From Antarcticibacterium sp. 1MA-6-2 (GTDB lineage Bacteria > Bacteroidota > Bacteroidia > Flavobacteriales > Flavobacteriaceae): a stretch of 64,000 bases of DNA. The translations under genes and the position numbers were made by a program. The stretch is from positions 4,030,001 to 4,094,000 of the forward strand of contig NZ_CP091036.1 of the NCBI RefSeq assembly GCF_021535135.1, read 5' to 3'. Of the stretch, positions 20,272 through 31,173 are shown piece after piece. The notes beneath the pieces were generated by a model. That model was given only the letters and a program-made list of their open reading frames with translations, did no database searches and was not told where the DNA came from. Numbering within the stretch: position 1 is the first letter of the stretch; every line of letters starts with the position of its first letter.

Positions 20272-23200
20272 TTGGGGAATTTTAAATTTAGCTTACTTTT
20301 TACTGTATTACTCACTTTTTTGATAATCAATACAGAAAAAGCAAATGGACAGGTTTACCAGGAAATAGATGAATTTGCTGAAATAAGCAGAGATTTTCAG
20401 GAAATAACGGGAGTTCAACAGGATAACCTTGGGAATTTGTGGGTTTCTTCCAATACTCAAATTCTTAAATACAATTCTTCAGTTTCTGAAGTTTACAATC
20501 GTTTTAAAGGTATACCCAAAGAGGCAGGAAACATAAACACCATTTTTATTGATTCTAAAAATAGGATTTTTGCAGGTTCGGCTTCGGGATTATTGCTTTT
20601 CGATCATAAGGAAGGGAAGTTTTCCCCAATACCCTCCAAGAATGCTGCAGTTCAGCTTAAGCAATAGAAAAAATTACTGAAGACGAAGATGGCACAATTT
20701 GGCTGGGGGCCCAAAATGGAATATGGAATTATTCGGGAGAAAATCTTAGGCTTGTTACCTCTTTTCCGGCCGAACAAATAGTCAACGGATTACTTACCGT
20801 AAATAAGCAGGTGATTTTTGGAACTTCCAAAGGATTATTCAGCTTAAACAAGACCAGCAGCCATTACGATAAAATTCCCTTGCTGAATTATAAAGATCTT
20901 AAGGTGGAAAGTATTTTCTTCTCGGGAGAATTTTATCTCATTGGTACAACAGACGAAGGCTTATTTAGAGTAAGTGAAGATTTCACCAGGACTGAAAAAG
21001 TCTATTCCCTTCCCTATTCTTCTCAAAGTGTACCACTTTCAGCAATTACGAATGACAGATCGGGGAATTTTTATATCTCTACAAAGGGAGACGGCTTGAT
21101 CGTGCTGGATGAAAATTTGAATCTCATCTCCCAGCACCGCCTGGAAAATGGTGATAATTCCTCACTTGCAGATAGTCACATAAAAGGTTTGTATGCAGAT
21201 GATTTTAACACACTCTGGATCTATACAGATTTCGGCCAGTTACATTCCTTAAACATAAGACAGAAATATTTTGAATTTCTTAGGAATGATCCCCAAAAAT
21301 ATTCAAGCCTCGCTGACAATGTAACTTCAGCTATTGAAAAAGACAGTAATGGAAATATTTGGTTTGGAACGAGAGAGGGATTGAGTATTTGGAATATAAA
21401 AAATAATACCTGGCAGCATCTTAAGAATTTATCTTTTACACAAGCTCACAACGAGCCCGATGTTATAAAGGACCTGCACGCAAATGATATTCATATGTGG
21501 GTAGCCACTTATAATGATGGCTTATATAAAGTAAACATCAATACTTTTTTAAGGGCACATTATTCTACAGATGCAAAAACAAAAACAAGTCTGCAAAAGG
21601 TAAGTGCCGTAATAGTTGATTCCAATCAAAATGTATGGGCCGGGGGAGAAGAAGGTGGAATTATTAGAATAAGCCCCAGCAACGACATAGTCACTTATCC
21701 TGTTGAAAATATTGAAGCCCTGCATCAATTATCTTCAGGAAGCATTATTGCTGCCGGGAAAAATGGTGTCTATTCTTTAACTCCCGGAGGAAACGAGTTT
21801 GTGCCTATTTCTAAACTTCAGCCGGGATGGGATGACCTGCCTTATTTTACAATCAATTCAATAAGTGAAACGCCTTCCGGGGAAATTTTATTGGCTACTG
21901 AAGGTGCCGGAATTGTAATTTATGATCTGGAAAAAGATTCTTTTAAGAAGATCAACAGGAAAAATGGTTTGCCTTCAAACCGAATTCGGGGGCTCATTAT
22001 GAATGGCAGGGATGAAGTGTGGGCCGGAACTTCCAGGGGTTTAATTTTCCTGGAGATGAAAGAAGATTCTGCTGTAAGAGTTTTTGATAAAGATGCTTAG
22101 GTCTTTTGAGTCCGGTTTTTACCCGCGGGAGTTATGCGAGATTAGATAGCCAGCTGGCATTTGGAACTTATCAGGGAGTTAGCATTTTTGATCCTGAAAA
22201 GATCAAGGCTTCAGAAGAAATTGCCCCTAAAGTTATTCTTGGTTCTATAGATTTAAATAGGAATCCAAACAAAAAATTTAATCCTGGAGAAGAGGCTGGA
22301 GTTGTAGAATTGGCACACAACGAAAATTCCCTTAATTTCAATTTTTATTCTACCTATCCCGGATTTAATAGCTCAATTGAATATTCCTGGCGGCTAGAAG
22401 GTTATGAAGAAGAATGGTCATTGGCATCAAATCAGGAAAGAGTTAGTTATGCAAACCTTGGCCCGGGAAATTATACTTTTCTTGTAAGAGCGAGAAAACC
22501 TGGAGGTAAATGGAGTGAGGTAGAAGAAGCTTCTTTTGAAATAGGCAGCCCATGGTGGATGTCACCGATAGCCTATGTTTTAGCAGGGATTATTCTGCTT
22601 GCACTATGCTTTATTCTCATCAGGGTCTTTAGGAAGAACAGGAGAAGATCACAAAAAACCAAAACATCTTATGTTCAAAACCTGAACCAGGAAATGGGAA
22701 CATCTTTAACAGTTCTACTCGCTTCCTTAGATAGTATTGCAGAGGAAGAGGACGTGAAAAATAAATCCCGTTTACAAAGCATTATATATAGACTTCAGGA
22801 ACTTCTGGAGCCTATCTTAAGTTCTAAATCAGCGGGAATAGTTAAAGGACATCCGCCAAAAATTGCTAAGATCAACCTACAGGAATATATAAAGGATCTT
22901 ACGAAGGATCTTGATCCATTACTCAAACAAAAAGGTCTGGAGATTTACGTAAATGATCAATGGAGCAATGGTTATTTCTACAATGATAAATTTTTTCTTA
23001 ATAAGATTTTCCTTACTATAATTTCGAATTCCATAACTTATTCTTTTGATGGTGGTAAGATCATCATCAACCTCATTCAAACCAACAGGGGAGATCTCAA
23101 AGTTCAAATTGCCGATAACGGGTTGGGACTACCACAGGAGGATCAAAAAATTATAAGAGATTACTTTGAGAATGCAAAAAACACTTTAGTTAAAGGGCAC

Positions 23201-24199
23201 TCTCAACAACTCAACCTTTTATATGTAAAAGATTTTATAAGCAAAATTGGAGGAAGCATTGTTTTTGAAAGCAGTAAAGACCAGGGCACCACTTTTACAA
23301 TAATTTTAAAGAATCATCAACTAGCGGAAACCAGCGAACCTGGGCCAGAGAAAAGATCGATCCAGGAAGAATCTCCTGAACAGGTTGCTCCTGTAAAACA
23401 AGTAGAGCAGGTAATTCATGAAGCATTGCCGCAACCAATGGACAACCTGGGGGTAAAGGTCCTTATTGCTGAGGATAATGATGAATTAAGGAAAATATTT
23501 ATAGAATCTTTTAAAAGGTTAGGGGAGGTTTTTGAAGCCAAGCGAGGAATGGAGGCTTACCAAATAGCCACTACAATAAAACCTGCAATTATTATTGCGG
23601 ACTTTGAAATGCCGGGAATGAATGGCCTCTCATTATTTAAAGCTTTGAACAAAGAAGGGGTTATAGGAAATTCTGCATTTTACCTGATGGTTACACCTGC
23701 CGAAAGAAATAAATTGCCCGGGGACATAGCAGAACAGGGGCTCTCGCTTATTTCTAAACCTTTAAATATTAATGCGCTCTTTCAGGTAATTCTTGATGAC
23801 CTTCAGCAAGCTCAGTCCAGGCCTCATCAGAATCCCAGGTTAAGTGAACGCAACAGTATGATCCTTAAAGGTTCTCTGGATACTGAATTTGGCGGGCGGT
23901 TGGAAAAAATCATACTTCAAAACATTCAGAATCCTGCCTTTAATATAGAAGATTTAAGTGCAGCGATGGGACTAAGTCCTGCATCTTTACATTTTAAAAT
24001 TCAGAATTCTGAAAGAATAAGTCCTCAGGACTTCGTGATGAGGACCAGACTAAAATACGCCCGCTCCCTAATAATTGATGGAAATTCTGACCTGGCAGAT
24101 GTGGCAAGAAAAGCAGGATTTGCCAACAAGGATATATTCTTTACATCCTATAAAAAACATTTTGGGGTGATGCCGGGAACGATCATAGATAGATTTTAA
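20272..24199 (+). CDS. HTCS-type hybrid regulator with degenerate kinase core (two apparent breaks)
   Basis: Restored length is about 1300 residues. Order: signal peptide; two-component propeller repeats such as DNLGNLWVSS, DEDGTIWLGA, DSNGNIWFGT and DSNQNVWAGG; Y_Y_Y domain (SLNFNFYSTYPGF to FLVRARKPGGKW); membrane helix near SPIAYVLAGIILLAL; kinase region; receiver (AEDNDELR, phospho-Asp in IADFEMPGMNG, Lys in SKPLN); AraC-type DNA-binding domain to the end. In the kinase region the usual NISHELRTPL reads NLNQEMGTSL, so the phospho-acceptor His is Gln, and the G2 box is HSQQLNLL with no glycines. Breaks at 20655-20662 (GCTTAAGC) and 22095-22102 (GCTTAGGT) fit lost GCCGGC and GCCGGT. The start is TTG at 20272. 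No SusC/D genes are adjacent. Confidence 0.87.
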
Positions 24200-24510
24200 T
24201 TGGAGCCAATCTTATGGGTGATTTTTATCTGGTGTTAAAACCCGGATGCTCGTATGTACTAAAGTGTTTGCAGATTATAAATGTCATACTTCAAAAAATT
24301 ACGCGAGCATAACTGCTGAAAATTTTATTTTTCATTTGTTAATCTACCCCCTGGAGAATTCCTGCCTTCAGGATATAAAGTTGGGTAATTCTATGGTTAT
24401 GTATCCTAACTGCATCTTTTAATTAAACCTTATCAGTTTTTAATTTTTAATTACTTATTTTAATGATGAAATAATTTTGAACCCCTGATACTGCAATTTT
24501 AAAGATTTGT
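24200..24510. other. Intergenic stretch, no gene seen
   Basis: 311 AT-rich bases between the HTCS gene and the DUF4403-like gene. I see no convincing ORF, hairpin or repeat; it presumably holds the promoter of the downstream gene. Confidence 0.5.
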
Positions 24511-25128
24511 ATGGAGAAACAATTACGCGATAATATTGACATAAGTCTACCTGTAAAAGTAAAATTTCATGTGCTCGAGGAAGTGCTTCGGGAAAGAATG
24601 GTTGGTGAAAATATACAGGTGGAAAAAGAAAATGGAGATGTTACTAAATATGCCAAAATTCTTGATGTTTCGCTGGGAAGGAGTATTGAGGAGGATTATG
24701 ACCTTACTGTTGAGGTGCATTTTACCACTCTAACTTCCCTGTTTAAAAATACCAAAGGAAGCCTGCTTTTCCATGCAACCGTAGACTTTAAAGAACTGGA
24801 ACAAAGGCTAAGAATTGGAGATTATAAAATCGTGGGAACAGGCAACAGTTGGTTTATGAATAAAACTCTGGAGACGGTTGCAAACTCTTTAATGTATGAT
24901 AAGCTTAGGAATAAAATGTCGGTAGATTTTCGTTCTCATATTGCTCCGCAACTTGAAAAGCTGAACGAAAAGCTGGGAAATACCATGGAAGTGGCAAATG
25001 GTGTTAAGCTTTCAGGTAACCTGAAGCAGGCCAGGATTTGTAATATTATTATAGGAAACAATGAGCTTCTTGTCCTGGTGCATATTGAGGGAGGTACAGG
25101 TGTGGAAATTACCAATATCGATATTTAA
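24511..25128 (+). CDS. Conserved protein resembling the C-terminal part of DUF4403
   Basis: 205 residues, no signal peptide or membrane helix. The pattern VDFRSHIAPQLEKLNEKL followed by VKLSGNLKQARI and a beta-rich end (NELLVLVHIEGG) resembles the second half of DUF4403 proteins, which are normally about twice as long. Family membership is judged by eye and is tentative. Function unknown. Followed by a strong bidirectional hairpin shared with the convergent lipoprotein gene. Confidence 0.6.
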   Translation: MEKQLRDNIDISLPVKVKFHVLEEVLRERMVGENIQVEKENGDVTKYAKILDVSLGRSIEEDYDLTVEVHFTTLTSLFKNTKGSLLFHATVDFKELEQRLRIGDYKIVGTGNSWFMNKTLETVANSLMYDKLRNKMSVDFRSHIAPQLEKLNEKLGNTMEVANGVKLSGNLKQARICNIIIGNNELLVLVHIEGGTGVEITNIDI

Positions 25129-25167
25129 TTTAAAACACTGAAACAATTTGAAAAGATCATAAATAAA

Positions 25168-25197
25168 AAAGGGATTTAGTTTTTGCTAAATCCCTTT
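25168..25197. terminator. Bidirectional hairpin terminator
   Basis: A 12-bp perfect stem AAAGGGATTTAG/CTAAATCCCTTT with a 6-base loop sits between two convergent genes and carries A and T tracts on both sides. Confidence 0.85.
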
Positions 25198-25217
25198 CCT
25201 GTTGTATTAAAAAATTA

Positions 25218-25727
25218 CTATTCTTTCTGAGGTTCTTCTCCCTCGGCAGTTTGATCCATAGCTTTATTTTTAATATTTTCAAGGTCACTCATCATACTAT
25301 CGTGCTCATCACGCATGTTACTTTGGTCACTTTGAATTTGCTCGTGATTACTTCTCATAGCTGCAATTTGAGATTCCATTTCAGCAGTAGAAAGTTCTCC
25401 AAAGTTGCTCCTTAATTCCTCGTGTCCTTTTAGAAGTTCATCGTGTTTTGCAAGTTGTGCTTCGTGTGCTTTTAAAGTAACTTCATATTCAGCCAAAGTT
25501 TCCAACCAGGTGGAATCTTCCAGTTCCTGACCTTGTAGTTGTTGTGCCAGGTTTTGGTGTTCCGTCTTCATTTGCTCGTGCTTGGTCTGGAATTCCTGAT
25601 GCAACTGACTTATAGAATCAGTTTCTTTTTGAAGTTTATCAAACTCTTCAGATAAATTTTTACTGTCGTCATTACAACTGGTAAAAGCCATTGCGACAAC
25701 AGCCAGAATTAAAAAAATATTTTTCAT
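25218..25727 (-). CDS. Coiled-coil lipoprotein with heptad-spaced histidines
   Basis: 169 residues. Signal peptide with lipobox AFTSC (Cys at about 18), so a lipid-anchored envelope protein. The rest is one long Glu/Gln/Lys/His-rich coiled coil. Histidines recur every seven residues in at least two stretches: LHQEFQTKHEQMKTEH and AHEAQLAKHDELLKGH. The highly charged C-terminus ends EGEEPQKE. No enzyme motif. Possibly a structural or spacer lipoprotein; function unknown. Confidence 0.85.
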   Translation of the reverse strand: MKNIFLILAVVAMAFTSCNDDSKNLSEEFDKLQKETDSISQLHQEFQTKHEQMKTEHQNLAQQLQGQELEDSTWLETLAEYEVTLKAHEAQLAKHDELLKGHEELRSNFGELSTAEMESQIAAMRSNHEQIQSDQSNMRDEHDSMMSDLENIKNKAMDQTAEGEEPQKE

Positions 25728-26163
25728 ATTAGTTAGTTTTTAATATTTATAACTGGGAAAGTACAAAATTGGCTGGTATTTATTTATAATATTGTGTTAA
25801 AGGAGGGAAAGTACTAATTATTAAGATGCAGAAATTAAGTTAGCAAAACTGCTTCGAGGTTTGAAATACTTATTAGTAGGAATTATCTGGCTTCCTTAAA
25901 TCTCTGTTTTATTTTAAAGGAGCAGGAATATTCGGGCTAAAGATCTTTTATAAAATATTCGCCGGATATTTAATGGTCATCTCTAATAATATCAATTAAA
26001 TTTTCAGTTCCCTTTTAAAAAATTCCGGAGGGAGGAGTGTAGAAATATGAATTTGAAAATTAAAATAAAACCTGGTGGAGGTAAAAGATCATCTGTATTT
26101 ACTTCTCCTGTTGGTACTTTCTTACAAGTTTATTTAAATTAGCGGCAAACTAAATTAAAATAA
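25728..26163. other. Intergenic stretch, no gene seen
   Basis: 436 bases between divergent genes. AT-rich, no ORF with protein-like composition and no clear repeat; it should hold the promoters of both flanking genes. Confidence 0.5.
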
Positions 26164-28108
26164 ATGAAGAAATATTTTGAACTGAGTCTTATTATGGGAC
26201 TCATGTTGATCTTTCCGCAAACGCAGGCACAAGAAGTAGCTCCTTCGAATCAGGCGGATTTTGACCAATTTACAAACAGGCAGGGAACAGCTTTTCGTAC
26301 AGCTTCGGGTAAACCTGGATATGCTTACTGGCAAAATTCAGCCGATTATAATATTGAGGCAAGCCTGAATGACGTGGAACATACTATTACAGGAAAGGTC
26401 ACAGTCACCTACACAAATAACAGTCCGCAGGAACTGGAATTCATTTGGATGTATCTGGAACAAAACCGGTTCAGGGAAAATTCCCGTGGTACTTTAACCA
26501 CACCTGTCCAGGGTAATCGTTATAATGGAGATGTGGATGGAGGATATACCATTAGCAATCTTCAGGCAAAGGTAAAACGCAGCACTTCTACAAAACATCT
26601 TATAGATGATACAAGGATGCAGGTGTTTTTTGACGAACCTCTTGCAGCAAACGGTGGAAAAGCTACTATTTCTATGGATTTCCAGTACAGAATTCCTGTG
26701 GATGGAATGGATAGAATGGGACGTTTGGAAGTAGAAGATGGAACCATATACGCAATGGCTCAATGGTTTCCTCAGGTGGCGGTTTTTGATGATATAATAG
26801 GCTGGAATGTGGAGCCCTATTTAGGAGCAGGAGAGTTTTATTATGATTATGGTAATTTTGATTATAAAATTACTGCACCTTTTGATCATATTATTGTTGG
26901 CTCCGGCGAATTGGTAAATCCAAATCAGGTATTATCCAAAACCTTAAGAGAAAGACTGGAGCAGGCAAAAAAGAGCGATACTACGGTTTATTTACTTAAG
27001 CCTGAAGAAGTCAATGATATGTCTTTAAGAGCAAAACAGGAGGGGACACTTACCTGGCACTTCAGGATCGAAAATTCGAGAGACGTAGCCTTTGGATCTT
27101 CAAAAGCTTTTATCTGGGATGCAGCAAAAATCGATTTGCCAAGTGGTCGTAAAGCCCTGGCACAATCTGCTTACCCAAAGGAAAGTATGGGTGAAGAAGC
27201 CTGGGGCCGCTCTACCGAATATTCAAAAGCATCTATAGAACATTATTCTACCAAATGGTTTGAGTATCCTTACCCGGTAGCCACTAATGTTGCTGCAGAA
27301 ATAGGAGGAATGGAATATCCCGGTTTAAATTTTTGTAGCTGGAGAAGTAAGGGAGCGTCCCTATGGGGAGTAACAGATCATGAGTTTGGGCACAATTGGT
27401 TTCCTATGATCGTGGGTACTAACGAACGCCGATATGCCTGGATGGATGAAGGCTTTAATACCTTTATTAACCACTATAGCACCCTGGAATTTAATAATGG
27501 AGAATACCCTTCAAGATTGAACAGGACGAGAAATTCAATTAGCTGGTTTCTTAACCCTAACAGGGAAGGTATAGATACTTATCCCGATGTTGCGAATTTG
27601 AGTAACCTGGGAATGATAGCCTACTACAAACCTGCAATAGGCTTATTCCTTTTACGGGAATATATTCTTGGACCGGAGAGGTTCGACAATGCCTTTAGAT
27701 CCTATATAAAGACCTGGGCGTATAAACATCCACAACCCAATGATTTTTTTAATCATATGGAAAATGTTGGAGGTGAAAATCTTGACTGGTTCTGGAAAGG
27801 ATGGTTTTACGGCACCGGGAATATAGATATCTCTTTGGATGGAGTACAATCTTACCAGGGAAATTATGTGGTCACTCTCTCAAACAAAGGGGACATCCCA
27901 ATGCTTAGAGCTAAAAATCACCTATGCAGATGGTAGTACAGAAACTCAAAGACTCCCCGTAGAAATATGGCAGCGTGGGGATTCCTGGAATCATCTTTTA
28001 AGAACAGACAGGGAAGTGAAAAGCATAGAACTTGATCCTGATAAGGTTCTTCCAGATGTAAATTTTTCTAATGATGCCTGGCCTTCCAATTTTTACAAAC
28101 AGGATTAA
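26164..28108 (+). CDS. M1-family (gluzincin) metallopeptidase (one apparent frameshift)
   Basis: About 648 residues after repair. Signal peptide ([16 protein letters not shown] to TQAQ), so exported. Zinc site [16 protein letters not shown] with the distal Glu in WMDEGFNTF gives HExxH-x18-E; the exopeptidase-like motif appears as IGGMEYPG. The N-terminal beta domain with [20 protein letters not shown] is typical of Bacteroidota M1 peptidases. The break at 27903-27910 (ATGCTTAGAG) separates KGDIPM from [14 protein letters not shown]; a lost GCCGGT at the codons after Met fits. Likely degrades peptides in the periplasm or outside the cell. Confidence 0.9.
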
Positions 28109-28130
28109 TTAAAACTAAAATTATACTATT

Positions 28131-28161
28131 AAAATTCCGGCTGTACTTAAGCCGGAATTTT
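28131..28161 (+). terminator. Hairpin terminator after the M1 peptidase gene
   Basis: Stem AAAATTCCGGCT/AGCCGGAATTTT (12 bp) with a 7-base loop, followed by a run of T. Confidence 0.85.
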
Positions 28162-28234
28162 TTTATAGCATAAAATTTTTCATCCTCCAGCGTAACAAAT
28201 TATATACTTTTACGTCTTTTCATAAACCTTAGTT

Positions 28235-29761
28235 ATGCGCAGCCTTTTATTTCTTACAACCTTATTAATTCTTCCATTATATCACCTAAAAGCACAGGAA
28301 ATCACCGCAGTTGTGGTAGACGCTCATACAAGGCAACCAATTCCTTATGCAACAGTACAGTATGCTGCCAACAAAGGGGTAATCACCAATGATGAAGGGC
28401 GATTTACCTTACAGGTACAGCTAAAGGATGAGGATAGTTTGGTTATTTCTTCTATGGGATTTGAAACACTGGGGTTTCCAGTTAAAGATTTAAAGGATGA
28501 GACTGTTTATCTTAAATCCTCAAACATTGAACTTAAGGATGTATTTCTTACAAATAAGAATTTAAAGGGAAAGGAGATCATAGAGAAGGTAAAACAGAAT
28601 GTTGAGCAGAATTACAATTTTGATCTCACACATAAACGGTTTTTCTTTAGAGAATCCCAGGTCAACAATATTAAGAGGTTTGATCTCTTAGTGGATAAAA
28701 GTACGTTTCCCGATCTTGATCAGGCTCTTATGACAGGCATCTCCCAAAAAGTTCCCAGATATTCTGATTCTTATAAGGAAGTACTTGGAGATATTTACGG
28801 AAATTACGATAACCAGAAATTACAGGTAGTAAAAGCGGCTAATCTTCATAACCCTCAAAGCACCACTGGATTAACTGAACTAACAGATAAACTGGAGCGA
28901 ATCTTTAAAGACAACATCAAAAGCAATTCCTTTCTTAAAATAAAGTCAGGAATCATTGGAGTAAAAGTTGATGCTGAAGAGCTGACACAGGAAATGGAAG
29001 AGGAAAAAGAAGTTGCCAAAACTTCAGTAGAAAAAACTCCTGAACAAAAAGAAAAAGAATTTGCAGAAAGACAAAAGAACCTTGCCAGCTCTACTACTCT
29101 AAAAATAGGTAAATTAATGAAGTCCACGTTCTGGAATGAAGACATTACTCTTGATGTCTTTGAAAAACCAGGAAGGTATAAATTTGAGGTTGAAGGTTAT
29201 GCACAAATGGACAATTTTATAGTATATGTCATTTCCTTCACACCAAAATGGAGAGGAGATTTTGAAGGGAAGATCTATGTAAATACTATGGATTACGGTG
29301 TTCACAGGCTTGATTATCATAATATAAAACCTATAAAAAGTTTCAAATTGTTTGGGATTAGCGCCAGCGAGGATGTATACCGCGGTAAAATGATCTTTTC
29401 AAGGGCAGAGGAGGGACAGTACGATCCAAAGTACCTGGAATTTGAAAGGGGAGACAGTTTTGGTATTGACAGGCCCCTTACAATAATTGAGAAAAATAAG
29501 TTTGTAAAAGGGAAGCGCAGGCAAAATGAGCTTGATCTTGATATAAAAATTAATGCGGGAGACGTAAGAAAATATCAACTGGTTGTTTATGAGAGTAGCC
29601 CAATAGGGGAAGATGTTTTTAAAGAATTTACCAGTACCAATTCATTTGAATACGAAACCTTTAAAGTGTACAATTCAGAATTTTGGAAAGGATATAATAT
29701 TATAGAACCTAACGCTGCAATTAAAGCTTTTACAGCTCTTGATGAGGACCAGATCTACTAA
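28235..29761 (+). CDS. Secreted protein with N-terminal carboxypeptidase-regulatory-like domain
   Basis: 508 residues. Signal peptide ending LYHLKAQ, then a CarbopepD_reg_2-type beta sandwich (residues 22-105: ITAVVVDAHTRQPIPYATV, GVITNDEGRFTL, SLVISSMGFETL). The remainder is a mixed alpha/beta region with a charged coiled segment near 250-285 (EEEKEVAKTSVEKTPEQKEK) and no known catalytic motif. Such proteins occur widely in Bacteroidota envelopes, sometimes together with outer-membrane assembly. Function unknown. Bounded on both sides by hairpin terminators, so probably monocistronic. Confidence 0.8.
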   Translation: MRSLLFLTTLLILPLYHLKAQEITAVVVDAHTRQPIPYATVQYAANKGVITNDEGRFTLQVQLKDEDSLVISSMGFETLGFPVKDLKDETVYLKSSNIELKDVFLTNKNLKGKEIIEKVKQNVEQNYNFDLTHKRFFFRESQVNNIKRFDLLVDKSTFPDLDQALMTGISQKVPRYSDSYKEVLGDIYGNYDNQKLQVVKAANLHNPQSTTGLTELTDKLERIFKDNIKSNSFLKIKSGIIGVKVDAEELTQEMEEEKEVAKTSVEKTPEQKEKEFAERQKNLASSTTLKIGKLMKSTFWNEDITLDVFEKPGRYKFEVEGYAQMDNFIVYVISFTPKWRGDFEGKIYVNTMDYGVHRLDYHNIKPIKSFKLFGISASEDVYRGKMIFSRAEEGQYDPKYLEFERGDSFGIDRPLTIIEKNKFVKGKRRQNELDLDIKINAGDVRKYQLVVYESSPIGEDVFKEFTSTNSFEYETFKVYNSEFWKGYNIIEPNAAIKAFTALDEDQIY

Positions 29762-29780
29762 TAACTATTACAACATATTA

Positions 29781-29806
29781 AAAGCGGGAAGAGATTTCCG
29801 CTTTTT
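29781..29806. terminator. Hairpin terminator
   Basis: 10-bp stem AAAGCGGGAA/TTTCCGCTTT with one G-T pair and a GAGA loop, followed by T residues; between convergent genes. Confidence 0.8.
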
Positions 29807-31173
29807 TAATTTCTGAAAGTAGTTTCTTTTCTAAACATATTGTACTTTTTGATCATCTCAGTAGTTTCTTTCGGCAGCATATTTTCCCAGCCCGGCTTAT
29901 CTTCAGAGATCATTTTGTAAACTTCTCTTGAATATATATCCAGGATTTCCGGGTCGTAATCTATTATATCTACCACTCTTCCATTGTCGATGAAAAATTT
30001 GTACAATTCCTTCATTCGGGGATGAACTTTTAAATTCTGGCTGTTTGTAATCTCCCCGGTTTCTTTGTCCTTTAGAGGATATAAATATATTTTTAAGTCC
30101 CGGAAGAAAAGCTTTCCAAAGGCTTCAAGAATTCCTCCACTAAGATGGCGGTAATACTTTTCATCAAAAATTTCGATAAAAGTATTTACCCCCATGGTGA
30201 GACCCATTCTCTCCTTTGTATGTTGGGAGAAATATTCCACTACTTTATAGTATTCCTGGAAGTTGGAGATCATTACCGTTTGCCCAAGGGAACATAATAA
30301 TTCTGCACGGGCCATAAAGTCCCGCTCGTCAATTTCCCCTTCAGATTTTAAATTAGAAAGCGTAATCTCGAAAATTACTACTGTTTTCTCGCTATCTACT
30401 TTTTTCTCTTTAAGGAAAAGCTCGAGCGACTTTTCATACATACTCATGTTTACCCTGGTAACAGGCCTAAAACTACCCCTAAGCGTCAAAATGTTCTTTT
30501 TGTAAAGGATACTTGCGGGTAAAACCATGTGCCCATCGGGAGCAAACATTACGGCCTGGGTCATTTCATTTTTTACCAGTTGAAGACTCATAAGGCGGTT
30601 GTCTACTTCTTCAAATAAGGGTCCCGTAAAGTTTATGGTATCAATTTCTATTTTGTCCTTATTTATGTGGTCGTATAAAGATTTTAGCAATTCCCGGGGT
30701 TGGTCATATTTATAAAAAGCTCCATAAATAAGATTTACTCCCATGATCCCAAGGGTAATTTGCTGCAGGGCTGCATTTGTTTCGTGAAACTGAACGTGAA
30801 TGATGATCTCACTGTATTCTTCTTCAGGATTAACCTGAAATCTTATTCCCAGCCATCCGTGTCCTTTATATTTTTTTGCAAAATCTATGGTCGCTACAGT
30901 GTTAGCATAACTAAAGAAAAGTTTATTAGGATGCTTTTTTCTGGAAAGGCGCTGCTCAATAAGAGTGGTCTCATATTTCAACATGCTTTTTAGCCTTGCC
31001 TCGGTCACATATCTTCCCTGAGGTTCGAGGCCGTAAATAGCATCGCTGAAGTCTTTATCGTAGGCACTCATGGTTTTTGCGATGGTTCCCGAAGCACCAC
31101 CAGCCCTAAAAAAATTCCGAACGGTTTCCTGGCTTAGCTCCAATTTCAGCAAAAGTTCCGTAGATGTTTTCAT
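29806..31173 (-). CDS. Conserved protein of unknown function (RAGGASGTIAKTMSAYD family)
   Basis: 455 residues, cytoplasmic by composition: no signal peptide or helix. Strikingly conserved-looking blocks are FFRAGGASGTIAKTMSAYD near the N-terminus, HGWLGIRFQ and IIIHVQFHE, and ALQQITLGIMGVNLIYGAFY. I recall this family sometimes carrying the label nicotinate-nucleotide adenylyltransferase, but I see neither a GxFxxxHxGH nor an ISSTxxR nucleotidyltransferase motif, so I do not adopt that name. Convergent with the upstream secreted-protein gene; divergent from era across 284 bases. Confidence 0.75.
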   Translation of the reverse strand: MKTSTELLLKLELSQETVRNFFRAGGASGTIAKTMSAYDKDFSDAIYGLEPQGRYVTEARLKSMLKYETTLIEQRLSRKKHPNKLFFSYANTVATIDFAKKYKGHGWLGIRFQVNPEEEYSEIIIHVQFHETNAALQQITLGIMGVNLIYGAFYKYDQPRELLKSLYDHINKDKIEIDTINFTGPLFEEVDNRLMSLQLVKNEMTQAVMFAPDGHMVLPASILYKKNILTLRGSFRPVTRVNMSMYEKSLELFLKEKKVDSEKTVVIFEITLSNLKSEGEIDERDFMARAELLCSLGQTVMISNFQEYYKVVEYFSQHTKERMGLTMGVNTFIEIFDEKYYRHLSGGILEAFGKLFFRDLKIYLYPLKDKETGEITNSQNLKVHPRMKELYKFFIDNGRVVDIIDYDPEILDIYSREVYKMISEDKPGWENMLPKETTEMIKKYNMFRKETTFRN

